Assembly (NCBI GenBank): GCA_933822405.4
Contig: CAKOGP040001858.1
Span: 186,001 to 250,000 of the forward strand
Reading direction: 5' to 3'
Source: Cylindrotheca closterium
Taxonomy: Eukaryota; Bacillariophyta; Bacillariophyceae; Bacillariales; Bacillariaceae
Length of the DNA stretch: 64,000 nt
Positions 44,565 to 55,219 of the stretch are shown in pieces (position 1 is the first letter of the stretch; the number at the start of each line of letters is the position of its first letter). The notes beneath the pieces are model-generated. The model was not told the origin of the DNA. It searched no databases and saw only the letters and a list, made by a program, of their open reading frames with translations. The translations under genes and the position numbers were made by a program.

Positions 44565-45323
44565 TTAGTTTCTGCATCCTGGGCATCCTGGGACATCACC
44601 TGGCTTGGGGTTGGCATTACGGGCATCAGACAATTCACGTTCGGCCATCATGATTTCAAAGTTGACATTTGGGCGAGCGGGGTCCTTGTATCGGCCTTCA
44701 CCAGGGTAGAAACCACTGGCATCGGGTGAGTTACCGTCCCAAGTCTCGAAGGGGTTGAAGTTCATGGGAGAACGAGGGGAATTGGGGTCCCAGGCGTTGT
44801 AGATCTCGGTCTTGGCATCCATGTCCCACATTTCACCGTCGTACTTTCCGTAAGAAAGACCTGAGGCATTAGGGGCAGCAGGGGCGGCAACTGGGGCAGG
44901 GGCAGCAGCAGCAGGGGCAGCTGGGGCAGGAGCGGCAGCAGCAGGTGCGGCACCTCCACCGTCACGCATCTTCAAGTATTCCTCGAACGAAGGAGCGGCG
45001 GAGATGGACTTGCGGGCATCTTCGTGTTCCAAGGCATCGGGGTCACGGGTATCGGCCATACCTCCGGCTCCAATGGTTGGTCCGTTGAAAAGGGCGGTCG
45101 AAACTCCTTGTTGGGAGACGGGGGTGAAGGCGGAAGCAGACCCGACAAGGGCAGCGATAAGGGCAACTTGAGACTGTAAATCAGAAGACGGTCAAATGTC
45201 AGTAAAGTGTTGAAAGTAATTTATGCTCAGTACGAATTCACACCACTCTGCAACAGGACAATAGACTAGTGTCGTTCACCATTGTTGAGATGGTTTCGAC
45301 AAGATGTAACTTACGAAGTTCAT
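44565..45323 (-). CDS. Plastid-targeted protein sharing the FAS1 gene's N-terminal module
   Basis: Model complement(44565..45173, 45315..45323), 205 aa. Exon 1 encodes MNF; the intron is 141 nt (GTAAGT...TTTACAG) after codon 3. The presequence is SQVALIAALVGSASAFTP, with cleavage before F19 as in the FAS1 protein. Residues ~20-95 are nearly the same as that protein, including GGMADTRDPDAL, SFEEYLKMRDGG and a Pro/Ala linker. The C-terminal ~100 residues are unrelated: YDGEMWDMDAKTEIYNAWDP, NPFETWDGNSPDASGFYPGE and CPGCRN (a CxxC end). I do not know a family name for this tail. The protein presumably acts in the plastid, perhaps at the same site as the FAS1 protein, because the shared part persists in both. 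Confidence 0.75.
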
Positions 45324-48300
45324 TGTAATTTTCTTTGGCAAAATCACGTCGATGCGAATTGTGGGTGTTGTCAACTGGTTGCAAAAATGAAACAATTTTG
45401 GACTGCCGTAAGCCAAAGTACTACGTATCTGCTCAAGTACGCATACGTACGTGTTGTTTTGATTTTTTCGGCAAACGTCATTGGACGAGAGCTTGACACA
45501 TGCTGGATCCAAAACCACGTTCCCTCCTCCATCTGCCGACAAATAAAGTGACGACAAAAAAGAATCTTTGTGACGACAGCAAAATGGAACGATAGTCAAT
45601 GTTGAAAGTGCAGTTTCGTTCACTCAACATTCAACGCAAGCAGACTAAAAATATGCAGCAAGCTTGTCGATGAAAGAAAACTACAAAGATTGTTTTTGAT
45701 GACCTTTCAATCGATGTGTCGATGATGGGAGGTGGGAGGTCCCGAAAAGATTTCAACTGTGAAGCGAATCCTCTTTTGCTCTCTAGATGCTAAGGCGGAG
45801 CAGAGAACTTCACGTCAAGAGCAGCGCCAAGAAGAAAAAGGAAGTTGATTGCTGGTCTTTGGTTGCTGTAACGCGAAGCGAAGGCTTGTTCTTTTTTCAC
45901 ATCTTTCGCCAATGAAGATGTGCCATGGATGGAGGTTTGTCAGAAATGGAACTATGAAGGTACCGTATTGCCCTCAAATCAATATCACTATCATCTACTT
46001 TCACAATCTGGTCATTCGGTTGATGGTTCCTACTACTGTCCCACAGTGCGCATTCATTACGCACCTACTACTATGACTGACTAAATAGATGACGAGTGAT
46101 TGCTTTGTAATCAGGTATGGGGTTTAAGAAGGAGGAATCGAGTTTGGGTCTACAAGTACACATCAATCGACCCGCATGTACTGCCCTGTAGCTTGTAGGA
46201 AGCTAATAAAATGTCCGTGACGATAAGCAAGAGTCTCTGAATGGTAGGTTTGCTTGCATTGTAAAATGAATCAATGAATCAACCATCTTGGGATCGTCGT
46301 CATGATTTATGCAGCTTGGTTGCGGTGCATAGCGTCAGTATTTAATCAAGCTGCTGCATGAATCCAGGAAGGATTTCAGATGTTGAAAGCGGCTGCATGT
46401 GCTGTACATGGAGCGTTGTTGCTATCTGATGTGTTCAACTCCTTGTCGACTGATGCCAAAGTTCAATGATGGTGATGCGACCATCATGATTCGAGGATCC
46501 ACATCAGCTTCGACAGCCTTTTGACGTCCTTCTTCTACTACGATGGGCAGGGTTGAAACAGATAATATTCTTGCACGTGAATGCATTTTTTCGGCTAGTG
46601 CAGGGTTCTATGAACAATTACTAAGGTCTTTGCGAGATAGCCATCGCCCATGATAATTGAAGTCGCATCAGAACTGAGTTCTCCCTCGTTGCTGTAACTG
46701 TAGCGCATGGTTACTAGTCAAATAATATTCGGATTCCTTTTCTTCTAGCAACACGACGGCACTACTCCCATGCAGCCAATACTAAATTCTAAATTACCGG
46801 TCAAGCAAGGCATTGTTGGTGGGGACCTCTCAGCCACAAAGATGGGGGGTATATTTCACACATTCGTCGTAGCCGCCTTATTCCTATCCAGTAAAATAAG
46901 ATCCAAGTTCTTTTTCTACCATACAGGTATTATACCTGGTACCGGTAGCTATGATGGACTTCGCATAAAAAAGCAACAACATCACATTGGGACCTCTCAG
47001 TCACGAAGATTGGGGGAGCTTTCTACTGTAGTTGGTACCGGTACCCTGAAGCAAGTCAAAAGACCTGCTTTCCCCCCATTCGTGCCATTTCGCGCGAAAA
47101 CGAACACTTAAAAAATCCAAAGCTGCTGAAAATTTCAGCTGCAATATGATGCTGATCACTTTCTATGCCATATTGGAAACAAGACCAAGAGAATGCAGAT
47201 TGGCTGATCTACTTTGCCATTGTCCATCTACACTTGTCGTCACGGCTCTTGAAATCAATCTCCATCTGAATCACCAAAATGACTTCATGTGTGTCGTTCG
47301 TTGCATTACAAGCGAAGAACGGCCTTATCGTTCGGTTTCGAAATGGAGTGAGTCGCATAGTTGCGCCTTGGGCGATCTGTCTGACGAACGCCATGGCTGA
47401 AGCGGGTAGGCTATAGCAACGAATGCTCGCACAAGATCCTTTATGACACTTTTTGAGAGAAGGAGACATGCTACTTTACCATTGCTTTCATCACTCCATC
47501 TCGCCTGAGAAAACGAAGATTGCTGACGTCGTTCTGTTTCGTGCCATGCCATGAAAGGGTCACATTTTTGGACTTGAGACTTCCAACCAACACTACAAAG
47601 GTGGAATGTCAGCAACGTGTACAAAAGATATATCGTCGCCACTTGTTGTGCCAAGGATGATGGACCATCACGACAAATTTCATTTCATCCTTCGTTTACT
47701 AGGCCTAAAGTCAAAATTCGCCACTGCCCAAGCCGATGCAACTAGACTGAAGGGACTAGACTGAAGGAACAGTCACAATCTTTGAATTCTTCTTCTCGGA
47801 AGAGGAAAGAATACAAGAATGCTGTATACAAAGTCTTGCTTGACTCGCAACCTTTTTCATTCAGGAAGATTGAACGATCGATTGAGACCTGTGCTGTTGC
47901 TTTTTGTTGCTTTTGTTGCGACTTGCTTGCAAATGCTCCATCACATTGAACAAAAACCTTGGCCTCCGGATCAGCAATGGAAGCAAGATTTCAAGGACCT
48001 TGCGAACTGACCTTTCTTCTGCTGTCAAAGATTGGTTGCACGACAAGCGCAAGTCGCAAGGGACGAACGCTACAACTGCTTCTACTTGCAAAAGAGAGGT
48101 ATGTAATGTTCGCTGCTCTTGAATACGATGACATTTGGAAGTATCGCCTTCCTTGACAAGTACTATTGCTATAACTTCTTCAAGATGCAACGAATGCAAA
48201 AGGCACAACGGTCGGCATGGAAGGACAGTACTAAAATGGAATACACGCACGACGGCTCGTTCTTCTGTACGCTCGCACCCACATTTACACAAAACACCCA

Positions 48301-49283
48301 TACAAGACAAAGAAAAGGACGATCCTATTGCACCAAGGCCACACCAGTTTCGCTGAAAATTCTCTTCTTTCATGTGTACTATCTACATTTGCACCATCAA
48401 CGTACACGGACTCTGAACGCATTTGGAAGGAAGAAGGATCAACTAGTGAGTGGTCTTCTTGCCTCCTATCAGTGGCTGGTTGTCTTGCCTTTGTTCAGAG
48501 TCGATGGCATGCTTCCTAACGAGCCAACAGCAGCAAGAAGTAGGCGGTGACCATGAATGAATCTCAGCAATTAGTCCCGGGTAGTGAGTCTAAGATTATA
48601 TTCTGGAAAAAAGACGCTGTCAAGAAGAGTCAACGAGGAGGTTTTTTCCGAGCCAAAAACGCCAGACACGACAACAACAGCAGCCGCAACATTTTCCGAA
48701 TCCTCCTCAATATCCACCATCATCCACACAATCTTCTCCATCCAACCATTTGACAACCCTTCCCAAACTTGATTCCAATCAGAAGGCGAACAGGGAAACT
48801 TCCATCGTCTCATCAATCGTGTCACGATCGCCAATCTATTTCCCGCCTCTTGCGGCCAAACAAAGTTCTTTTTTGGGAGAATTTCGCGATGAAAATCATT
48901 CGTAATTTCAAAATTCTGTTGACGCATTGTGCGCGGGATCACTGTTCCACTTCGATCGTCACATACGCCAGCTGTTACATATTGTTTTTGCATGGGTAGT
49001 CAAACTGACGCGTTGTGATTCGTCCAATCAGAATTGTTTCAATGTCAGGCGCGCGTTTTGGAATGCTTCCGAGAGGTTTGCACACTCGCATTCGATTTTT
49101 TTCACGTACATTTAGCACGTTGGAATTCCGTGGAAATGACTAAGACGTGGCGCATGTACTGGATTGTACGAGTGTCAAGATTTTCGTGGGTTGTTTCCCC
49201 ACACTTTTTGGCTCTTTTTCTGGATGGATCCTTGGAGCGTGTGTGATTTGTTTGCGATATTGTGAATGTAAACATAGCATCAA
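45324..49283. other. 4-kb gene-poor region
   Basis: No complete gene can be supported. Short frames of 60-170 codons occur on both strands without recognisable homology. Two ~40-bp segments with GGGACCTCTCAG (46,823 and 46,988) form an imperfect direct repeat. GGTACCGGTA-type palindromic motifs recur at 46,935 and 47,035, and again at 55,690 and 55,765. The possible relic at 47,819 is listed separately. Confidence 0.4.
47819..48107 (+). pseudogene. Possible type II membrane protein gene fragment
   Basis: A 63-codon frame from ATG 47,819 has a basic N-terminus followed by one hydrophobic helix (RPVLLLFVAFVATCLQML), the layout of a Golgi-type glycosyl- or sulfotransferase start. It stops at ~48,008. 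The following DNA continues in another frame as a plausible hydrophilic peptide (TDLSSAVKDWLHDKRKSQ) up to a GTATGT donor-like site near 48,101. This could be a frameshifted relic, an assembly error or a coincidence. No family can be named. Confidence 0.25.
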
Positions 49284-51494
49284 ATGGCACCTTCCGCAGA
49301 GACAGAATCGGTCATGACAGTCCAACAACAGCACAAGCCCAAGAGCTTTGCCGAGATTTGCAGTCGGCGCACCATTGCCAACGCTGTCAATTACGAGCCC
49401 AGCATGGTGGATTTTTTCCATCATTCAATTCCATCGACGGTCGCGTGTACCAATCCTACAGGAAATCCTACAGGAAATCCTACTGAATCACGCACGCGCA
49501 CGATTCACGGAAGATCCAACAGTTTTGTGGAAAATCAGGCTCCCAATCATCATGCTTGCAATGATGGTAATAACAATGGCAATACTAATAATAGTAGTGG
49601 CAATAACAAGAGAAGAACCAGCAAGAGAGAAAGCAAGCAACGCAGCATTAGCTTGAATCCTAGCAGCGTGCGCTACGATATGGAATTGGTGCCGCGAATC
49701 CAAAAGAATGCCAGTTTTTATGATTGCCCTCAAAAGGAAGCTCCCTTTTTTGCCTCGGTCCTTTGGAGACCCAATAAACGCAAGGATTGGGAAGATTGCT
49801 TGAGCGAATTGGTTGCGGTTTGCACCAGTGCTGGTTTGCGCCAGTTTATTGCCCGCCACAAGGGCAAGCGTGGCAAGAAGCCTCAATTCACTGCCCCGCT
49901 TTCCAGAGATTACATACGAGATAGAATAGATATAGATGATCCACTCAGAGGTGTTCAAATACGACACGCCACGCAAGGATGGTTGCAAGGATACTTGCTT
50001 TGGACCAACTTTACCACCTGGACACATTATTTTGCGTGGGATTCAATGAATGAACTTTCGGGACTTCAAAAGTGTGAGTACGTGAAAGATGCCGATGGTG
50101 TACTGGCACAAGAATTGAATAGTCTGCCTCGGACTGGATCTCCACAAGATGCAGGTGTGATTTTTGAATCCATTGCCGAGATTGCTCTAGTGGGTGGGCT
50201 AGGTTGTGGAGACTTGCTGCTCCGAATGGCCTTGGAAGAGATCATTGCAGCTGGCAAGTACGATTATGTAGTCTTGCAAGCCACGTCTGGTTCAAGAACC
50301 TTTTACGAACGATATGGATTCAAGCGAGTCGGAGCTGTGTGCCGCTATGGAGAGCAAGGCAAGTTGCCAAACTTGGACACACCGGTGCAAGGATACCGGC
50401 ATTGGACCCATGCGAATGAAAGTCAAAAATCGTTGGATATGCACGGTGGGCCCAGCTACATGATGGTCCTCAAGATTGCGGACTATCAAAATAGAATGCC
50501 ACTACTCTTGGAGGCATTGGAAAAGTACACAGTGGCGGATCGGCCAACCATTGTTGCGACTCCCATGTCTCCAACTCCCAAGGCTCTCAAGAAACTCAAA
50601 AGGGCTTCTTCCATTGGAAGCTTTGGAATTCCAGCACCTCCCTTGCCCAACATTACGTCCTCTCGTAAACGAGTCTTTTGCCAGGATCCTCTAATGTCAA
50701 ACAAGCGACCTCGGACCCATTCCATGGAGACTCCCCAGAGAATAACTCCTGCCAGTTCACCAATGTTTGGACCAGTATCCACAACTGCATCCAAGGCAGC
50801 ACGGTCCGATCTCATTACACCGCCACCAGATGGAAAACCGCTTTCATATGCCCAAAAGCAATATCAATCTCCATGGTTGGCTGTTCCTTCGGCCCCGCCA
50901 TCCCTCATCAATAACAACAGCAGCAGCAACAATAGCAGCAAGAGGCAACGCAAACCACCAAGGTCCAGAAGCTCGAGCAGCAAGACTACGGTTCCAACTA
51001 GAAGCGCATCAGCAGCCGCTAGTAATACAGTATCACCTTTGACACCCAAAAAGGTGAAGGTTGCCCCAGCCAAGCTACTGCCCAATAGCTCGTCCTCACA
51101 AAGACAAGTGGTCCCGTTTGAAGGGATTCGAAAGATTGACAAGACTACCCTCTGCAAACAAAAGGTCAAGTCGTATCCACGCGATCGGGCTCACTTTTAC
51201 AACAAGGTGGTGACCGTTGGCAGTGGTAGCAGTGGTAGCAAGAACAAACAACCACAATACTACTTTTGCTTGCACTATGATGAACCCAAACAACTATTGA
51301 CCTTGTGTCCCATGGCAATCAAAGGCGTATTGAGTGGCCGACGACAGGGTCGACCACGATATCAATGCGTCTTGTTGGAAAATAGCAAAAATTGGATTTG
51401 CAGTTCAGCCAAGGATTGTGAGACGGTGGAAGCTTTCATGGTCATGAAGACACCAATTGTGGCGCAAGAAGCCTGGGACATTTTGAGTGCCTAA
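49284..51494 (+). CDS. GNAT-like acyltransferase-fold protein with nuclear features
   Basis: 736 aa, single exon. The N-terminal ~140 residues are disordered (TNPTGNPTGNPT repeat, Asn run, basic KRRTSKRESK). Residues ~155-410 look like a GCN5-related N-acetyltransferase fold: GLGCGDLLLRMALEEII at the acetyl-CoA site, then YDYVVLQATSGSRTFYERYGFKRVGAVCRYG, the usual beta5-alpha4 ending of GNAT domains. The core before it (YLLWTNFTTWTHYFAWDS) fits poorly to standard families. Ser/Pro-rich linkers with basic clusters (NKRPRTHS) follow. The ~100-residue C-terminal module (YYFCLHYDEPKQLLTLCPM, YQCVLLENSKNWICSSA) is of unknown type. A chromatin or nuclear protein acetyltransferase is a reasonable guess. 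The protein converges on the thiolase gene. Confidence 0.7.
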   Translation: MAPSAETESVMTVQQQHKPKSFAEICSRRTIANAVNYEPSMVDFFHHSIPSTVACTNPTGNPTGNPTESRTRTIHGRSNSFVENQAPNHHACNDGNNNGNTNNSSGNNKRRTSKRESKQRSISLNPSSVRYDMELVPRIQKNASFYDCPQKEAPFFASVLWRPNKRKDWEDCLSELVAVCTSAGLRQFIARHKGKRGKKPQFTAPLSRDYIRDRIDIDDPLRGVQIRHATQGWLQGYLLWTNFTTWTHYFAWDSMNELSGLQKCEYVKDADGVLAQELNSLPRTGSPQDAGVIFESIAEIALVGGLGCGDLLLRMALEEIIAAGKYDYVVLQATSGSRTFYERYGFKRVGAVCRYGEQGKLPNLDTPVQGYRHWTHANESQKSLDMHGGPSYMMVLKIADYQNRMPLLLEALEKYTVADRPTIVATPMSPTPKALKKLKRASSIGSFGIPAPPLPNITSSRKRVFCQDPLMSNKRPRTHSMETPQRITPASSPMFGPVSTTASKAARSDLITPPPDGKPLSYAQKQYQSPWLAVPSAPPSLINNNSSSNNSSKRQRKPPRSRSSSSKTTVPTRSASAAASNTVSPLTPKKVKVAPAKLLPNSSSSQRQVVPFEGIRKIDKTTLCKQKVKSYPRDRAHFYNKVVTVGSGSSGSKNKQPQYYFCLHYDEPKQLLTLCPMAIKGVLSGRRQGRPRYQCVLLENSKNWICSSAKDCETVEAFMVMKTPIVAQEAWDILSA

Positions 51495-51937
51495 CTCAAC
51501 TCATTTTGGCACTTGCTGGCTTTTCCATTATATTATGGCACCACAATGGATGGTTGCCAACAAGCTGTTAGCTGTCAGCTTGGTCATTTCGAGAGAGTTC
51601 TATTTCAATGAATTGAATGGAGTTCTTACCTTTTTTTTATTTTCTCCATAATACTACAACAACAACAACAACAACTACTACTATCCCTAAAAAACAGATA
51701 CTTTTTATTATTCTTGTCCTTCCAAGACGAGAGGGAGGCGAGAATATATAATGAAGCATTACACAATTACTAGAACTTTCTTTTTTAGTACCATCAATAT
51801 TCTAGTCCAACTATCATAAACATGATCTATCCATGCATGCATTCCACCATCATATGCCATCAATATGGCAATCGATGCATCTCATCCTGTAACATAGATA
51901 TTGTCGTCTAGCAAGTACTAGCTTCAACCATTTCCCT
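51495..51937. other. Gap between convergent genes
   Basis: 3' flanks only. It contains a (CAA)n tract at ~51,657-51,676. No gene. Confidence 0.4.
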
Positions 51938-53373
51938 CTAGAGACGCGAAGTTGGTTCCACCTCCAAGACGGCAGCAGCTCCCATTCCAGTTCCAATGCA
52001 CATGGACACGACCCCATATCTCTGTTTGGTACGGTGCAATTCATTGAGCAATGTCGCAATCTGTCGTGCACCCGTACATCCAAGAGGATGTCCCAACGCA
52101 ATGGCTCCACCATTGGGATTGACTTTTTCGGGTGCGATACCAAGGACGTCAATGCACCAACTTGCCTGTGAGGCAAAGGCCTCATTGATTTCAAAGATAT
52201 CAATGTCTTGCAAGGTCAAATGACATTGTTTCAATACTTCTGGAATGGCCACGGCAGGACCAATTCCCATGACGCGAGGCTCGACGGCCTTGACGGCATA
52301 CCCTCTCCACACACCCAAAATGGCCAAACCACGTTTCTCCGCTTGCGATCGTGTCATTAATAAGACCGCCGCAGCACCGTCGGTCGTTTGGGACGAATTG
52401 CCGGCCGTGGTCGATCCATGTTCCTTGAATACCGGTTTGAGGGTTTGCAAAATGTCCAACGTCGTTCGAGCCCGAATCCCATCGTCGTTGGCCACGTCTC
52501 CCACGGGGACAATTTCGGCCACAAATTTGCCTTGTCGTTGGGCGGCCGCTGCCTTTTGGTGACTTGCTAGAGCAAAGGCATCTAATTTGGAACGTTCCAA
52601 ACCATATTGATCAATGACATTTTCACTGGTAACTCCCATGGGAGTGAGACAATCCATGGCCGTTGTTTGTGCTTGCATGACATCCCAATCCACGTCGGGT
52701 GGCTTGATGGAGGACCTTTGAGTTGAAAATTGAGTTGAAAATTGAGTTGAATTGAATTAGAAAACAATTGAAGAAAGACACAAGATTAGTAAATAATGTA
52801 ATAGCACAGCAGATGCATCATAATCATCATAATCATCATCATGAACCACCATAATCACAGGTATAATGAATGATACAAGATAATACAAGATGTAACATGA
52901 TACATAATACAATATAATACAAGATATAATACATATAATACAATATAATGCAATATAATGCAATATAATATAATACACACGTACATTGGATAAAACGACA
53001 TGGATTCCACTCCACCTCCAATCCCGACTTGTATTTCATGTTGGGCAATCGAATTGGCAATGTGCGCCACCGCCTGCAACCCGGAACTGCATTGTCGATT
53101 GACCCATTGCAGGGAGGCCGATTCCGCCGGGATTCCAGCAACAATCTGTGCCATGCGCATGGCGGCAAAGCCAGAGGGAGGCATGAGACAATTTCCTAGA
53201 CAAATGTCTTGCACGTCCCTGCCATTGACACGAGTGCGTTCGATTGTGGCCTTCAACACTGTGGTCAACAGAGTGGAAGGAGGAACCTTGGCCAAACCAC
53301 CCTTGCGAGAACGACAGAGGGGAGTACGAAGGGCGCTCACAATGACCACATCGTTGGGTGATTTGGTGGACAT
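51938..53373 (-). CDS. 3-ketoacyl-CoA thiolase, peroxisomal (PTS1)
   Basis: Model complement(51938..52715, 52985..53373), 388 aa. The intron (269 nt, GTACGT...CAAAG) joins ESMSFYP-M to SSIKPPD with a split Met codon; its interior is AT-rich simple sequence (AATATAATGC units). Thiolase motifs are complete: nucleophile C95 in NRQCSSGLQAV, NEAFASQ, H339 in NPNGGAIALGHPLGCTGA, and C369 in CIGTGMGAA. It cleaves 3-ketoacyl-CoA to acetyl-CoA in beta-oxidation (or the reverse condensation in cytosolic relatives). The C-terminal SRL is a PTS1-type peroxisome signal, and no PTS2 nonapeptide is seen at the N-terminus. I chose MSTKSPND as start; an in-frame ATG 15 codons upstream (53,418) would add a hydrophobic stub. 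Confidence 0.92.
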
Positions 53374-54292
53374 GGTGGTATTATTATACTGGCACGAGTA
53401 CTGTATCACAAAAAACACAAATCCTTGACACCCAATATGATACTGTACAACAACAATAGTAGTTTTGAGAAGTTGCGCTCACTTCATCCTCGTTCGTGTT
53501 CCACTTGTTTGGTCGGAGTGGTCGGACGGAGCTCATCGTCGTGGCCACAGCTGGCCACGAATGTCATTTTGTGTTGAATCAAAAAAGATATAATACGACC
53601 GGTACTGTAGGTATGGATGATCAGGCCAAGTGTAAAATTACCTGCACACAGTAGGTACAGCAGTAGCTAGCTACCAAGCAAGCAAGCAATGTAGCAAATA
53701 TAAGAGCTTTGGTTGATGACCATGGTGTTGACATAATATAAAAACGTATTATTATTATGTAGAATTCCAAACTATAATAGTACAGAAGTGTTTTGAATTG
53801 GACCTATTGAGACATGTTCTCAATATATATGTAATATGCGGTTCATGGCACCAGATGGTAGTAGTGGCTCGATGATAGGTGTGCATTTTTTTTTGTATAG
53901 ATGTAATGCCCCCCTTCTTGCAAGAAAAAGGGAAACACCACCCCGTTGTTTTATGGATATTAGAAACAGCATTCCACGATGAATCCTGCCCGAGACAATA
54001 AACTTTCTTTTAGTCTCATCGTAGTAGTGATGGTCTTGTGTCTTGAACTCTTGAAGTAGCAGCGTCATGTCGTCATCATTATAACTTTGAATGACTTGAG
54101 AGAGAGAGAGTGTGTATATATATATATATTTGTACATGTTTTGAAGCCCCATGATACAATCCACTAGACATTCCAAATGTCTAGTGCTTGTAAAGGGCAT
54201 TCCTCTCTTGCTTGCTCGCTTCTGTTCAATTGGATGATCATCATCGTATGAATGAATCATCCAAAATTGTAGTAATATTCTTTGATTTTCGT
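53374..54292. other. Thiolase upstream region and 3' flank of next gene
   Basis: The promoter of the thiolase gene should lie within the first few hundred bases. A (GA)n/(TA)n tract is at ~54,099-54,129. No gene recognised. Confidence 0.4.
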
Positions 54293-55219
54293 CTAGGCCG
54301 CTCGCGAAACGCGGCCTTGAGATCGCACAGGTCTTCGTCCACTGGTAGCCGCAGCAACCCCATGATGATGCTTGGAAGTAACAAACAAGGGGGAACCCGA
54401 AGCCAGGGAATTATGGCTCGAACGGGAATGCGCCGAGGAGGAAGTAGTAGACTTGCACGTTTGTTCGGCAATCGACAATGCTGCCAAGGAGGACGAAGAG
54501 GAGGAGGACCCCAAACTGAGTCCGTCCATTTGGTAGTACTTGGCTTGAGCGAGCACTGCTTGACGATCTTGTTGGGCCAAAAGAATGGCCTTTTTGACGC
54601 AATGATGAGTCGCTATTTGATACTCATCCGCCAAGGCTTGTTCGTCCTTGAATCCTTGATCCCATTGACGGTACTGCTCGCGTTCCACAGCTTGCCAAGC
54701 AACGCGTTTGTTTTGTTCTCGTCTCTTGTTGCCCATGGGTGTTTTGTATTCCAATCCGCGGGTGCAACAGAGTTCTTCGTCTTGGCTCAAATGGGCGGCA
54801 AGACTGCCCACATGTTGCAAGACATCTCGATAGTCTTCTCGACTCTTCGACATTTCTTTCGGAGTGAACCAAGTGCCTTTGTATTCCTTTTTCGTGTAAT
54901 CTAGATGGTGAAGGCATTCACTCACCGTAATGAATTCCACAAAGCCAACCCTGTGGTGATGAGTGTTAGCATTAGCATTTGCACTTGCATTTGCACTTGC
55001 ATTAGTGTTGCTTTTCCTTTTGGACTTGTTTCGCTTCAAACACGAACGCATCGGTTGTTGTGGTTGTTGCTCTTGTGGTTCTCCTTGTGGTTCTTGTTGA
55101 TGTTGTGAACCACTCACGACAACTTCAACTTCAACTGATGCTGAAGCTTTGTCCAAGCGCTGATGATTGCTGCTCTCGGACAGAGTAGCATTCTCTGCTG
55201 GACAGTCCATGTTGGTCAT
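54293..55219 (-). CDS. Conserved-looking soluble protein, unknown function
   Basis: 308 aa, single exon. The N-terminal ~85 residues are low complexity (Gln/Glu-rich, then an ASANASANANA repeat encoded by a 12-bp tandem at ~54,965-55,000). The structured part (~90-230) has VGFVEFITVSECLHHLDY, WFTPKEMSKSREDYRDVL, CCTRGLEYKTPMGNKRR and a long amphipathic helix region ending LAQQDRQAVLAQA. The pattern (short beta strand, W-[FY]-[ST]-x-x-E, R-G-[LI]-E, multi-Arg helix) is one I associate with a lineage-specific diatom family without assigned function. The tail is Ser-rich with a basic end. No signal peptide. Confidence 0.72.
   Translation of the reverse strand: MTNMDCPAENATLSESSNHQRLDKASASVEVEVVVSGSQHQQEPQGEPQEQQPQQPMRSCLKRNKSKRKSNTNASANASANANANTHHHRVGFVEFITVSECLHHLDYTKKEYKGTWFTPKEMSKSREDYRDVLQHVGSLAAHLSQDEELCCTRGLEYKTPMGNKRREQNKRVAWQAVEREQYRQWDQGFKDEQALADEYQIATHHCVKKAILLAQQDRQAVLAQAKYYQMDGLSLGSSSSSSSLAALSIAEQTCKSTTSSSAHSRSSHNSLASGSPLFVTSKHHHGVAAATSGRRPVRSQGRVSRAA

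Noticed and set aside
47861..48373. 170-codon minus-strand frame
   Set aside because: No recognisable domain. It overlaps an equally weak plus-strand relic, and composition does not favour either.
53820..54260. 146-codon minus-strand frame
   Set aside because: Built largely from TATA and GA simple repeats. No homology or start context.
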